From assembly GCA_964608185.1 (NCBI GenBank), contig CAZSMR010000049.1, positions 1 through 6,479 on the forward strand: a stretch of DNA of 6,479 bases, in the 5' to 3' direction. Positions within the stretch are counted from its first letter, which is position 1. Each line of letters begins with the position of its first letter. A program made the position numbers and the translations under genes. A model generated the notes under the pieces. It ran no database searches. It had not been told where the DNA came from and worked only from the letters and a program-made list of their open reading frames with translations. This DNA is from Porticoccus sp964608185. Its GTDB lineage: Bacteria; Pseudomonadota; Gammaproteobacteria; Pseudomonadales; Porticoccaceae. Below are positions 1-6,312 of this stretch, one piece after another.

Positions 1-815
1 ACAGGCCAGTAGGAATTTTGTTATTGCTTTGGCCAACCTTATGGGCTTTATGGCTATCCAGCGATGGAATACCAAGTATAAAAAATCTCTTTATTTTCAC
101 AGTTGGTGTAGTTCTGATGCGAGCAGCTGGTTGTGTTATCAATGATTTTGCTGATAGAAAAATTGATGGCGATATCGCGCGAACTCGAACTCGACCAATT
201 CCTAATGGCTTTATTACTTCTACAGAAGCAGTAATAACTTTTTTGATACTTTGCTCTTTTGCTCTGGCATTGGTAACTTTTACTAATGTCCTGACTATTA
301 AGCTTTCTTTTATAGGTTGCGCCTTAGCTACTATTTATCCATTTATGAAAAGATATACAAACTGGCCGCAAGTTTTTCTAGGTGCAGCTTTTGCTTGGAG
401 TATACCTATGGTCTTCGCTGCAGTTACTAATAGAATGGATCAAGGATTATGGTTGTTGTATGGAGCTGTCGTGATATGGGCAGTCGTATATGATACCTTT
501 TACGCTATGATTGATCGGACAGATGATCTTAAAATTGGCGTCAAATCAACAGCTATACTATTTGGTAAAATGGACCTTCTTATAATTGGATGCTTACAAG
601 TAGTAGTTTTGATATTACTTGCTATCACTGGTGAGTATTTTGAACGTGGGGCTTGGTTCTATTGCTCGCTGATATTTGCGGGTGCTTTATTTCTTCATCA
701 ACAATATATAGCACGCTATAGAGATCCAAGCAGCTGTTTGAACGCTTTTATGAATAACAATTATGTTGGTTTGGTTATATTTATTGGCCTGGCTATGGAC
801 TATCAAGTATCTTAG
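1..815 (+). CDS. ubiA: 4-hydroxybenzoate octaprenyltransferase UbiA (5' end outside the window)
   Basis: An inner-membrane prenyltransferase that joins a polyprenyl chain to 4-hydroxybenzoate, the second step of ubiquinone synthesis. The open frame runs back to the first full codon (base 3) and reads RPVGI before LLLWPTLWALW, matching the DKPIGALLLLWPTLWALW stretch of E. coli UbiA. The gene therefore begins outside the window and about 20 codons are missing; the TTG at 18 is an internal leucine. Both Asp-rich, Mg-prenyl-diphosphate-binding motifs are present: NDFADRKID near bases 141-167 and YDTFYAMIDRTDD near 489-527. The protein is strongly hydrophobic with several membrane helices, and the C-terminal signature FMNNNYVGL is intact. 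It stops at TAG 813-815. It is probably the end of a separate unit (often ubiC-ubiA in this group), because phoB has its own promoter in the following gap. The family assignment is secure. Confidence 0.96.
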   Translation, partial: RPVGILLLLWPTLWALWLSSDGIPSIKNLFIFTVGVVLMRAAGCVINDFADRKIDGDIARTRTRPIPNGFITSTEAVITFLILCSFALALVTFTNVLTIKLSFIGCALATIYPFMKRYTNWPQVFLGAAFAWSIPMVFAAVTNRMDQGLWLLYGAVVIWAVVYDTFYAMIDRTDDLKIGVKSTAILFGKMDLLIIGCLQVVVLILLAITGEYFERGAWFYCSLIFAGALFLHQQYIARYRDPSSCLNAFMNNNYVGLVIFIGLAMDYQVS

Positions 816-818
816 TAA

Positions 819-832
819 ATACCTATAGGTAT
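819..832. repeat. 14-bp perfect palindrome between ubiA and the phoB promoter
   Basis: ATACCTATAGGTAT reads the same on both strands. It begins four bases after the ubiA stop codon, and its last two bases are the first two of the Pho box. It could be an operator for a dimeric regulator. As RNA it would give only a 5-bp stem with a TATA loop, and a T5 run at 839-843, which is weak for a terminator. Function unknown. Confidence 0.5.
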
Positions 833-848
833 GACATATTTTTATCAT
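831..848 (+). promoter_or_regulatory. Pho box (PhoB binding site) upstream of phoB
   Basis: Two 7-base half-sites, ATGACAT (831-837) and TTATCAT (842-848), are separated by the AT-only spacer ATTT. Each matches 5 of 7 bases of the consensus CTGTCAT. The site ends 10 bases before a perfect -10 hexamer, which is the spacing known for PhoB-activated promoters, where the Pho box takes the place of the -35 element. The E. coli phoB promoter, as I recall it, aligns without gaps, sharing CATA, TCATA, GACG and ATAATGA at the same positions. This implies that phoB activates its own operon under phosphate starvation. Confidence 0.8.
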
Positions 849-858
849 ATAAGAGACG

Positions 859-864
859 TATAAT
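859..864 (+). promoter_or_regulatory. -10 element of the phoB promoter
   Basis: TATAAT matches the sigma-70 -10 consensus exactly. There is no good -35 hexamer 16-18 bases upstream (the 17-base position reads ATATTT), as expected for an activator-dependent promoter; the Pho box lies there instead. Transcription would begin at about base 871, leaving a leader of about 24 bases before the ATG at 895. Confidence 0.75.
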
Positions 865-894
865 GATCTAGCTGAAATTTTGAGTAATTACACT

Positions 895-1605
895 ATGAAT
901 ACAAAGACTATCCTAGTAGTAGATGACGAGATCTCCATACGTAAGATGATAACTTCATTACTCGAGCTTGCTAACTACAAAGTGTTGGAGGCAGAAAACG
1001 CTAAGGATGCGCATAGTTTAGTCATAGATCAAATGCCAGATTTGATAATCTTAGATTGGATGATGCCAGTCACTAGTGGGGTTGAGTTGATGCGACGCCT
1101 AAAACGTGATGAGCTAACCCAAAACATCCCTATTATTATGCTTACAGCTAAAGTTTTAGAAGATAACATTGTTCAAGGGCTGGGATCAGGAGCAGATGAC
1201 TATATTACAAAACCATTTTCTCCAAAAACTTTAATCGCTCGCATTAAAACTGTTATGAGACGCTTCGAGAAAGAATTACTCGAAGAAAAACTACAAGTGC
1301 ATCAATTAACATTTGATCCTATTAGCCATCTTGTCACTATATCTGGGGCGGTACTTAAGCTTAGTCCTACTGAATTTAAATTACTGAAGTTTTTTTTGAC
1401 TCATCAAGGTAGAGTATATTCCCGCGGACAAATTCTAGACCATGTATGGGGAGGCAACGTTTATATGGATGAACGTACAGTTGACGTACATATTCGGCGT
1501 CTGCGCAAGGCACTTCAACTAGAAGGCCATGATCGCTTGATACAAACAGTTAGAGGTTCAGGTTATCGTTTCTCTATCAATTTATCTCAACAAAAAAAGG
1601 GTTGA
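895..1605 (+). CDS. phoB: phosphate regulon response regulator PhoB
   Basis: An OmpR/PhoB-family cytoplasmic transcription factor that, once phosphorylated by PhoR, binds Pho boxes and recruits RNA polymerase to phosphate-starvation genes. The receiver domain (about residues 5-120) has the acidic pocket D10/D11, phospho-acceptor D54 in ILDWMMP, T84 and K106 in ITKPFSP. The winged-helix DNA-binding domain (about 135-232) carries PTEFKLL, TVDVHIRRLRKAL and the wing motif TVRGSGYRF. Its length of 236 aa compares with 229 in E. coli. The frame also opens at a TTG at 880, but ATG 895 is preferred. It gives the family N-terminus MNTKTILVVDDE, and the promoter would leave only about 9 leader bases before the TTG. 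The ribosome-binding site is weak (GAG at 882-884). It is followed 3 bases later by phoR. Confidence 0.96.
   Translation: MNTKTILVVDDEISIRKMITSLLELANYKVLEAENAKDAHSLVIDQMPDLIILDWMMPVTSGVELMRRLKRDELTQNIPIIMLTAKVLEDNIVQGLGSGADDYITKPFSPKTLIARIKTVMRRFEKELLEEKLQVHQLTFDPISHLVTISGAVLKLSPTEFKLLKFFLTHQGRVYSRGQILDHVWGGNVYMDERTVDVHIRRLRKALQLEGHDRLIQTVRGSGYRFSINLSQQKKG
1597..1601 (+). promoter_or_regulatory. Shine-Dalgarno site deciding the TTG start of phoR
   Basis: AAGGG lies 7 bases before the TTG at 1609, inside the last codons of phoB. No ATG or GTG lies in frame near this point, so the site supports TTG initiation and translational coupling of phoR to phoB. Confidence 0.65.
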
Positions 1606-1608
1606 ATT

Positions 1609-2919
1609 TTGCATAGAGGTCTAGAATCAGAAATACAGCTGATCTCGTTATTATCGCTATGTGCTTTAATCATTGGGCTCGCAAACGGTTATTTGTTACA
1701 CACACTATTAGTTATTTTATTGCTATACATAGTATGGATATTTATAAACTTTTTACAGATATATAAGTGGCTAAAAAAAGATTGTACAGGTCATCCTCCA
1801 GACGTGTCAGGCATTTCAGCAGATATGGCAGATAGTATTTTTCGTATGCAGCAGCGAAATATAAGAACTGACAGGAGACGCAAGAGTCTCTCAGATCGTG
1901 TGGATCAGGTCACCTCTGCTTTACCAGATGCCATCATCACTCTTTCGCCTGAAAAAATTCTCAAGTGGTGGAACCCAGCAGCAATAAGAACACTAGGCTT
2001 AAAAGAAAATGATAAAGGCCAATCCATAGTTAATATAGTTCGCGACCCAAGGTTCGCAGCCTTCATAGAAAAACCAACACTATCAGCCCAATTAGAATTA
2101 AGTGCAGCTCATGATCCAAGCAGAACCGTAATGTTTAGCGCAGCTACATTTGGGGAAGGTGAAATCATTTTAGTGGCTCGAGATATTACTCGCTTAAAAC
2201 ACCTGGAACGGATGCGTCAAGATTTTTTAGCAAACATTTCACATGAGTTACGCACACCATTGACTGTATTGTCAGGTTATACAGAAACACTTATGGATAG
2301 CGCAGAGTCACTTCCAGAGACCTGGGGAAAAGCATTAGTTCAAATGCAGGAACAAACTAATCGAATGATCTATCTGGCTAATGATTTGGTTATGCTTTCT
2401 CAGCTTGAATCCACAACAGTCCCAGCCCCAAAAACCCCAGTCAACATGAACAAGCTACTGCTACAAGTTAATAGTGATGCGAAAATCATCAGCGAGAATA
2501 TGTTTCCTGAAAATCCAAGTATTATATCACTTGATCTACCTGAGAAAATCCATCTACCCGGAGATCAAAAAGAGCTATACAGCGCTTTTTCTAATTTAAT
2601 ATTAAACGCCGTTAAGCATAATCCTGCTGGAACAAGTATCAGAATTAAGGCTTACTCTAAAAATGATTCTACTGTTATAGAAGTTGCTGATGATGGATGT
2701 GGTATAGAATCAAAGCATATATCTCGAATCACAGAGCGATTTTATCGCGTTGATCAAAGTCGCTCCTCAAAAACAGGGGGGACCGGATTAGGACTTGCGA
2801 TAGTGAAGCACATTTTGATTCGACATGGGGGATCTTTAGATATAAGGAGTAAGCTTCGAGTAGGTAGCACGTTCATATGTAGATTTTCTACAGAACTCCA
2901 ATCAGATGAACAGAGTTAA
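1609..2919 (+). CDS. phoR: phosphate regulon sensor histidine kinase PhoR
   Basis: The membrane-bound kinase/phosphatase partner of PhoB, controlled by phosphate status through Pst and PhoU. Order of parts: two closely spaced membrane segments in about residues 8-55 with almost no periplasmic loop, as in E. coli PhoR; a basic linker (IRTDRRRKSLSDR); a PAS-like domain, about 95-195; the dimerisation domain with the H-box NISHELRTPLTVLSGY and phospho-acceptor H212; and the ATPase domain with N-box N329/N333, G1 box DDGCGI (361-366), F-box ERFYRVD and G2 box GGTGLGL (390-396). At 436 aa it is close to the 431 of E. coli. Start TTG 1609 has a good AAGGG upstream. The gene lies 3 bases from phoB and 3 bases from the next gene, so all three are probably transcribed from the Pho-box promoter. 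All catalytic residues are present. Confidence 0.96.
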   Translation: MHRGLESEIQLISLLSLCALIIGLANGYLLHTLLVILLLYIVWIFINFLQIYKWLKKDCTGHPPDVSGISADMADSIFRMQQRNIRTDRRRKSLSDRVDQVTSALPDAIITLSPEKILKWWNPAAIRTLGLKENDKGQSIVNIVRDPRFAAFIEKPTLSAQLELSAAHDPSRTVMFSAATFGEGEIILVARDITRLKHLERMRQDFLANISHELRTPLTVLSGYTETLMDSAESLPETWGKALVQMQEQTNRMIYLANDLVMLSQLESTTVPAPKTPVNMNKLLLQVNSDAKIISENMFPENPSIISLDLPEKIHLPGDQKELYSAFSNLILNAVKHNPAGTSIRIKAYSKNDSTVIEVADDGCGIESKHISRITERFYRVDQSRSSKTGGTGLGLAIVKHILIRHGGSLDIRSKLRVGSTFICRFSTELQSDEQS

Positions 2920-2922
2920 AGC

Positions 2923-4062
2923 TTGGAAATCAAAATACTCGAATCTATCGATCAATGCTCTTCCTCGTTATGGGACTCTCTGTTTGACTCAGATTATCCA
3001 TTCCTGAAGCATAACTTTATTTCTCTGCTAGAATCATCAGGTAGTGTTTGCGAAGCCACTGGTTGGATACCTAAGCATTTATTATTGGAGTCAGATGGCA
3101 TAACAGTTGCAGCTATACCTCTTTACTTAAAATATCACTCATATGGAGAATACGTATTTGATCAGTCATGGGCTGATGCATATTCCCAACATGGAATTCC
3201 GTATTATCCCAAACTGGTCTCTGCAATTCCTTTCACCCCTGTAGCTGGTCCGCGCATTGGTATAGCTAAAGGGTTTGATCGCGAAAGAATAACGAAAGAG
3301 TTGCTAGAAAAAATTAAACTTATTGCAGATAAACTTGGGGCTTCTAGCTGGCACGTGCTGTTCCCAGAGTATAAATTAATGCATAGCCTGATTCCACGAT
3401 CAGCGATGAAACGTGTTGGGGTTCAATATCATTGGAAAAACGACAATTACATCAATTTCGACGATTTTATTAGCACGTTCGCCTCAAGAAAAAGAAAAAA
3501 TCTTCTTAAAGAACGCCGAAAGGCTAAAGAAAATCTAAGTATTTTCCGTTTAGTTGGCAATGAAATTACACCTTCATGGTGGGAGTATATGTATACGGTA
3601 TACCAGCAAACATACTTAAAAAGAAATGGTACAGATGGATACTTAACAAGAAAATTTTTTGAAGGGCTTGGAAGTGCCATGGGATCACAAGTAATGCTCT
3701 CTGTTGCTGAGGGCCAAGGAGACAAAGCAGGAGTAAAGATTGCTGCTTCTCTATTCTTTTTTGATGATAATACACTCTATGGTCGATATTGGGGTTGCCA
3801 CCAAGAATATGACTTTTTACATTTTGAGCTTTGTTACCATCAAGGAATAGAACATGCGATAGAAAAAAAATTATCGGTTTTTAACGCTGGTGCTCAAGGT
3901 GAACACAAAATATCAAGGGGCTTTATACCAGTAGAGGTGTATTCATCACACTGGATCAAACACTCCGAATTTTCAAAAGCAATTTATGCTTTTTTAGAAC
4001 AAGAAAGCGTACATATCAAAGAATATATAAGTCTTGCTTCTAAGAAATCACCATATAAATAA
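2923..4062 (+). CDS. FemAB-like / DUF482 predicted N-acyltransferase
   Basis: Recognised as the COG3146/DUF482 family (often labelled peptidoglycan biosynthesis protein), predicted acyltransferases with a GNAT/FemAB-type fold; substrate and reaction are not established. Family marks seen: N-terminal PFLKHNFISLLESSGSV; PFTPVAGPRI in the middle; and the conserved C-terminal block with YGRYWG (286-291), FLHFELCYHQGIE (298-310) and GAQGEHK (323-329) followed by SRGF. At 379 aa it is about usual family length. There is no signal peptide or membrane segment, so it is probably cytoplasmic. Start TTG 2923 lies one codon after the phoR stop, in the same frame, with a weak AGAG 7 bases upstream; it gives a family-like N-terminus (MEIKILESID). 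The position suggests co-transcription with phoBR, but a functional link to phosphate is inference. Its stop lies one base from that of the convergent DUF938 gene. Confidence 0.88.
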   Translation: MEIKILESIDQCSSSLWDSLFDSDYPFLKHNFISLLESSGSVCEATGWIPKHLLLESDGITVAAIPLYLKYHSYGEYVFDQSWADAYSQHGIPYYPKLVSAIPFTPVAGPRIGIAKGFDRERITKELLEKIKLIADKLGASSWHVLFPEYKLMHSLIPRSAMKRVGVQYHWKNDNYINFDDFISTFASRKRKNLLKERRKAKENLSIFRLVGNEITPSWWEYMYTVYQQTYLKRNGTDGYLTRKFFEGLGSAMGSQVMLSVAEGQGDKAGVKIAASLFFFDDNTLYGRYWGCHQEYDFLHFELCYHQGIEHAIEKKLSVFNAGAQGEHKISRGFIPVEVYSSHWIKHSEFSKAIYAFLEQESVHIKEYISLASKKSPYK

Positions 4063-4063
4063 G

Positions 4064-4672
4064 CTAAGTACTAGGCTCATACCTCCATACCAACAAGCGG
4101 TTATTTGCCGGCATAGCATGATCTGCTATCAGTTCTAGTTCGGAATTTTTTGCAAGCTCGTTAATCGACTCAAAGTTACGTATACCCTGGTATGACAGAT
4201 TTTTTTTTAGACGATAGTCAAATTCTACATTGGTAACGCTGGTAAACTCACCGCCATACTTAAAGGGCCCATACATAACTAAGATCGCGCTGGGTGCTAA
4301 CATAGTTGGAAGTTGTTCAAAAAAATTTACTAAAGAAGGCCAAGCCATAATGTGGCAAATATTGGCTGAAAACAGACCATCTACTAAATTGTATGGCCAA
4401 GCTGTAGAACGCGCATCAAATAATAACGGATAACGCAGATTACTAGACGGGTAGTCATTAATCCATGCTGTAATTGTATCGTGGTTACACTCGAGATCGG
4501 ATGTTTGCCAAACAAGGTGGGGGAGCTTGGAGGCAAAAAAAACTGCATGCTGGCCAGTTCCACTCCCAACCTCTAATACACACTTTGTGTTAGCAAAAAT
4601 ACTCGATAATAGGCCTAATATTGGCTGGCGGTTGTTTTCGCAAGCTTGCGAGAATGCTTTTTTGATCAACAT
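4064..4672 (-). CDS. DUF938 family SAM-dependent methyltransferase-like protein
   Basis: Recognised as DUF938 (PF06080), a class I methyltransferase-fold family of unknown substrate. Seen: the N-terminal family motif FSQACENNRQPIL (residues 7-19); the SAM-binding motif I VLEVGSGTGQHAV (32-44); the acidic residue D59 after strand 2; DGLFSANICHI (98-108); YGPFKYGGEFTS (134-145); and MPANN (187-191) near the end. At 202 aa it is typical or slightly short, beginning almost directly at the conserved block. The ATG at 4672 lies 6 bases beyond the yaaA stop, so it is probably the last gene of a can-yaaA-DUF938 unit. The ribosome-binding site is weak (a distant GGA). Methyltransferase activity is inferred from the fold only. 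A 14-bp palindrome lies within codons 8-12. Confidence 0.9.
   Translation of the reverse strand: MLIKKAFSQACENNRQPILGLLSSIFANTKCVLEVGSGTGQHAVFFASKLPHLVWQTSDLECNHDTITAWINDYPSSNLRYPLLFDARSTAWPYNLVDGLFSANICHIMAWPSLVNFFEQLPTMLAPSAILVMYGPFKYGGEFTSVTNVEFDYRLKKNLSYQGIRNFESINELAKNSELELIADHAMPANNRLLVWRYEPST
4638..4651. repeat. 14-bp perfect palindrome inside the 5' end of the DUF938 gene
   Basis: TCGCAAGCTTGCGA is a perfect palindrome. Beyond one mismatched pair it extends by two more matching pairs (TT/AA) on each side. It encodes part of the conserved FSQACENNR motif, so it may be a by-product of coding. It lies about 20 bases inside the start codon, where it could also fold in the mRNA. Confidence 0.4.
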
Positions 4673-4678
4673 CTAGTG

Positions 4679-5455
4679 TTATTCCATCACTTTTCTTGTA
4701 AAAATCCATTCTTTTTCTGTTGACGCTGACTTATCAAACTTATAACCGCTTGAATTAAACAATTTTATCTGATGAGGATCGTCAATTTGGTGCTGAATGA
4801 TAAAACGGCTCATCATACCTCTAGCTTTTTTAGCAAAAAAACTAATAATTTTGTACTTGCCACCTTTCCAATCCTTAAACACAGGGGTGACTACGTTTGC
4901 TTGAAGTAATTCTGGTTTTATGGCCTTAAAATACTCGTTTGATGCTAAGTTAACCAAAACTTGGGGATTATTCTGTTCAAGATTTTGATTAAGAGCTTTT
5001 GTGATTTTAGTACCCCAAAATTCATACAAGTTTTTACCACGATTTGTAGAGAATTTGGTACCCATTTCTAATCTATAAGGTTGCATTAAGTCTAGAGGGC
5101 GTAAAACACCATATAAACCTGACAATATCCTTACATGATTTTGGGCCCATTTAAGATCTTTAAGTGAAAGGCTATCTGCATCTAGTCCCGTGTATACATC
5201 ACCCTTAAAAGCCAAAATACATTGCTTGGCATTCTCTGGAGTAAATCTTGGATGCCATTCTAAATAGCGACCAAAGTTCATATGTCCTAATTTCTCACTA
5301 ATGCTCATTAAATTAGAAACTTCGGACGGGGTAAGCTGTTTGAGACAGCACATGAGCTCAGTAGAGTCGTCAAGAAACCTCGGCAAGCTATATATCTCTG
5401 CTGATGGTGGCGTTATGTAATCCAATGTCTTTGCAGGAGAAATTACTACTAACAT
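4679..5455 (-). CDS. yaaA: peroxide stress protein YaaA
   Basis: A cytoplasmic DUF328/YaaA-family protein. In E. coli it is induced through OxyR during peroxide stress and limits damage by lowering free iron; the fold has been reported to bind DNA. Seen: N-terminus MLVVISPAKTLDY, GDVYTGL (85-91), SGLYGVLRPLDLMQPYR (112-128), NLASNEYF, and ISFFAKKARGMMSRFI (204-219). The chosen start, ATG 5455, gives 258 aa, the same length as E. coli YaaA and with the same first residues. An AGG lies 7 bases upstream. The frame also opens at a TTG at 5503, but those 16 extra residues have no counterpart in the family. It lies 51 bases downstream of can and 6 bases upstream of the DUF938 gene, so it is probably co-transcribed with them. 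No OxyR site can be identified with confidence. Confidence 0.95.
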   Translation of the reverse strand: MLVVISPAKTLDYITPPSAEIYSLPRFLDDSTELMCCLKQLTPSEVSNLMSISEKLGHMNFGRYLEWHPRFTPENAKQCILAFKGDVYTGLDADSLSLKDLKWAQNHVRILSGLYGVLRPLDLMQPYRLEMGTKFSTNRGKNLYEFWGTKITKALNQNLEQNNPQVLVNLASNEYFKAIKPELLQANVVTPVFKDWKGGKYKIISFFAKKARGMMSRFIIQHQIDDPHQIKLFNSSGYKFDKSASTEKEWIFTRKVME

Positions 5456-5462
5456 ATAAAAA

Positions 5463-5465
5463 CCT
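5463..5465 (-). promoter_or_regulatory. Shine-Dalgarno site deciding the yaaA start
   Basis: On the minus strand AGG (within ATAGGT) lies 7 bases before the ATG at 5455. This supports that start over the upstream TTG at 5503. Confidence 0.55.
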
Positions 5466-5506
5466 ATATTACTAAATCGGTTCGTATGGACTTTATGATG
5501 CAATTA

Positions 5507-6157
5507 TCAAGAGTAACGAGCATTAATTCCATCTATTGCTGATATATACTTAGATTCTAAATTCTCAGAACTAGACACACTTATATCAAGGTCACTTAGC
5601 AGTCCGTCTGTCATGCTATAAATCCAGCCATGTATAGTAACACCCTGCCCCTGAGACCATGCATCTGAAACAATACTTGTCCTAGAAACGTTAGTTACTT
5701 GCTCAATAACGTTTAACTCACAAAGCTGATCAATATTTTGTTCTTGTGTATTATTTTTAACTATACTCCCACGATGTAAATTTTGCACATCTTGAACATT
5801 AAGCAACCAATTATCTACGAGGGTGCCAAGTTTTTGTCTTTTTACCGACGCAGTTACACCGCCACACCCATAATGCCCACAAATAATCACATGCTTAACT
5901 TTTAAATCTGAGATGGCATATTGAATAACAGACAAACAATTGAGATCATCGTGAACTACTAGGTTAGCAACATTTCTATGAACGAAAAGTTCTCCAGGCA
6001 TTAAACCAATGATTTCATTTGCTGGAACTCTGCTGTCTGAGCAGCCAATCCATAGATATTCTGGTGCATGCTGCAATGATAGCCGTTGAAAAAAAGCAGG
6101 GTCGTCCCTTTTAACTTTTTGTGCCCATGCCACATTATTTATAAATAACTCTTTCAC
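5507..6157 (-). CDS. can: beta-class carbonic anhydrase
   Basis: A zinc enzyme that interconverts CO2 and bicarbonate in the cytoplasm, supplying bicarbonate for carboxylations. Counting from the GTG at 6157, the zinc ligands are C39, H95 and C98, with the D41/R43 dyad in CSDSRVP and the HYGCGG motif. W36, V44, R61 and Y180 correspond to the bicarbonate-binding allosteric site of the E. coli/Haemophilus type II enzymes, so bicarbonate inhibition is likely. Its length of 216 aa compares with 220 for E. coli Can, and the N-terminus KELFINNVAWAQ aligns with the E. coli start. The frame extends to a TTG at 6220, but a GGAG 9 bases before the GTG and the family alignment favour 6157. It is the first gene of the can-yaaA-DUF938 run; I see no convincing sigma-70 promoter upstream. 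Confidence 0.95.
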   Translation of the reverse strand: MKELFINNVAWAQKVKRDDPAFFQRLSLQHAPEYLWIGCSDSRVPANEIIGLMPGELFVHRNVANLVVHDDLNCLSVIQYAISDLKVKHVIICGHYGCGGVTASVKRQKLGTLVDNWLLNVQDVQNLHRGSIVKNNTQEQNIDQLCELNVIEQVTNVSRTSIVSDAWSQGQGVTIHGWIYSMTDGLLSDLDISVSSSENLESKYISAIDGINARYS

Positions 6158-6166
6158 TAATGAAGA

Positions 6167-6170
6167 CTCC
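6167..6170 (-). promoter_or_regulatory. Shine-Dalgarno site deciding the GTG start of can
   Basis: GGAG on the minus strand lies 9 bases before the GTG at 6157. It is the best ribosome-binding site near the 5' end of this gene and supports GTG over the TTG at 6220. Confidence 0.65.
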
Positions 6171-6218
6171 AGTTTGATCTGACGTAAATGATAACCTATG
6201 TTTACAAAACTCTGACAC

Positions 6219-6250
6219 AAAAAAATTTACCTTTAAAGCTAATCAAGGGT
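6219..6250 (-). terminator. candidate rho-independent terminator after phoU
   Basis: On the minus strand, bases 6250 to 6229 can fold as ACC-C-TTGA, loop TTAGCT, TTAA-A-GGT: seven pairs including one G-U, plus one C/A mismatch. AAA and a run of seven T (6225-6219) follow. The stem is short and AT-rich, so termination may be partial. It lies in the 155-base gap between phoU and can, where it would end the phoU message before can. The rest of that gap shows no gene. Confidence 0.4.
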
Positions 6251-6312
6251 TTGTTTCATAAACATGGGGAAATGCTGTCAGAAGCTTCCTAGTATATTCA
6301 ATTTTTCATTAA

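Noticed and set aside
18..20. TTG at 18 as the start of ubiA
   Set aside because: The frame is open back to base 3 and the extra codons (RPVGI) match the family, so this is an internal leucine of a gene cut by the window edge.
880..894. TTG at 880 as the start of phoB
   Set aside because: It lies only about 9 bases after the predicted transcription start, has no ribosome-binding site, and adds residues absent in the family. ATG 895 fits better.
3447..3775. Two overlapping minus-strand open frames inside the acyltransferase gene
   Set aside because: They are antisense shadows of a well-supported gene, with no recognisable motifs.
4230..4569. Plus-strand and second minus-strand open frames inside the DUF938 gene
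   Set aside because: They are shadows in other frames of a gene with clear family motifs.
5456..5503. 16-residue N-terminal extension of yaaA from a TTG
   Set aside because: It has no family counterpart, and the internal ATG has an AGG 7 bases upstream and gives the standard 258 aa.
6158..6220. 21-residue N-terminal extension of the carbonic anhydrase from a TTG
   Set aside because: The TTG lies within the T-run of the candidate phoU terminator. The GTG at 6157 has a GGAG and matches the family start.
6252..6264. Small inverted repeat TGTTT-CAT-AAACA between can and phoU
   Set aside because: A five-base arm in AT-rich sequence is easily due to chance, and no T-run follows on either strand.
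6280..6288. Palindrome GAAGCTTC downstream of phoU
   Set aside because: Eight bases, no loop and no following T-run; not enough for a terminator or operator call.
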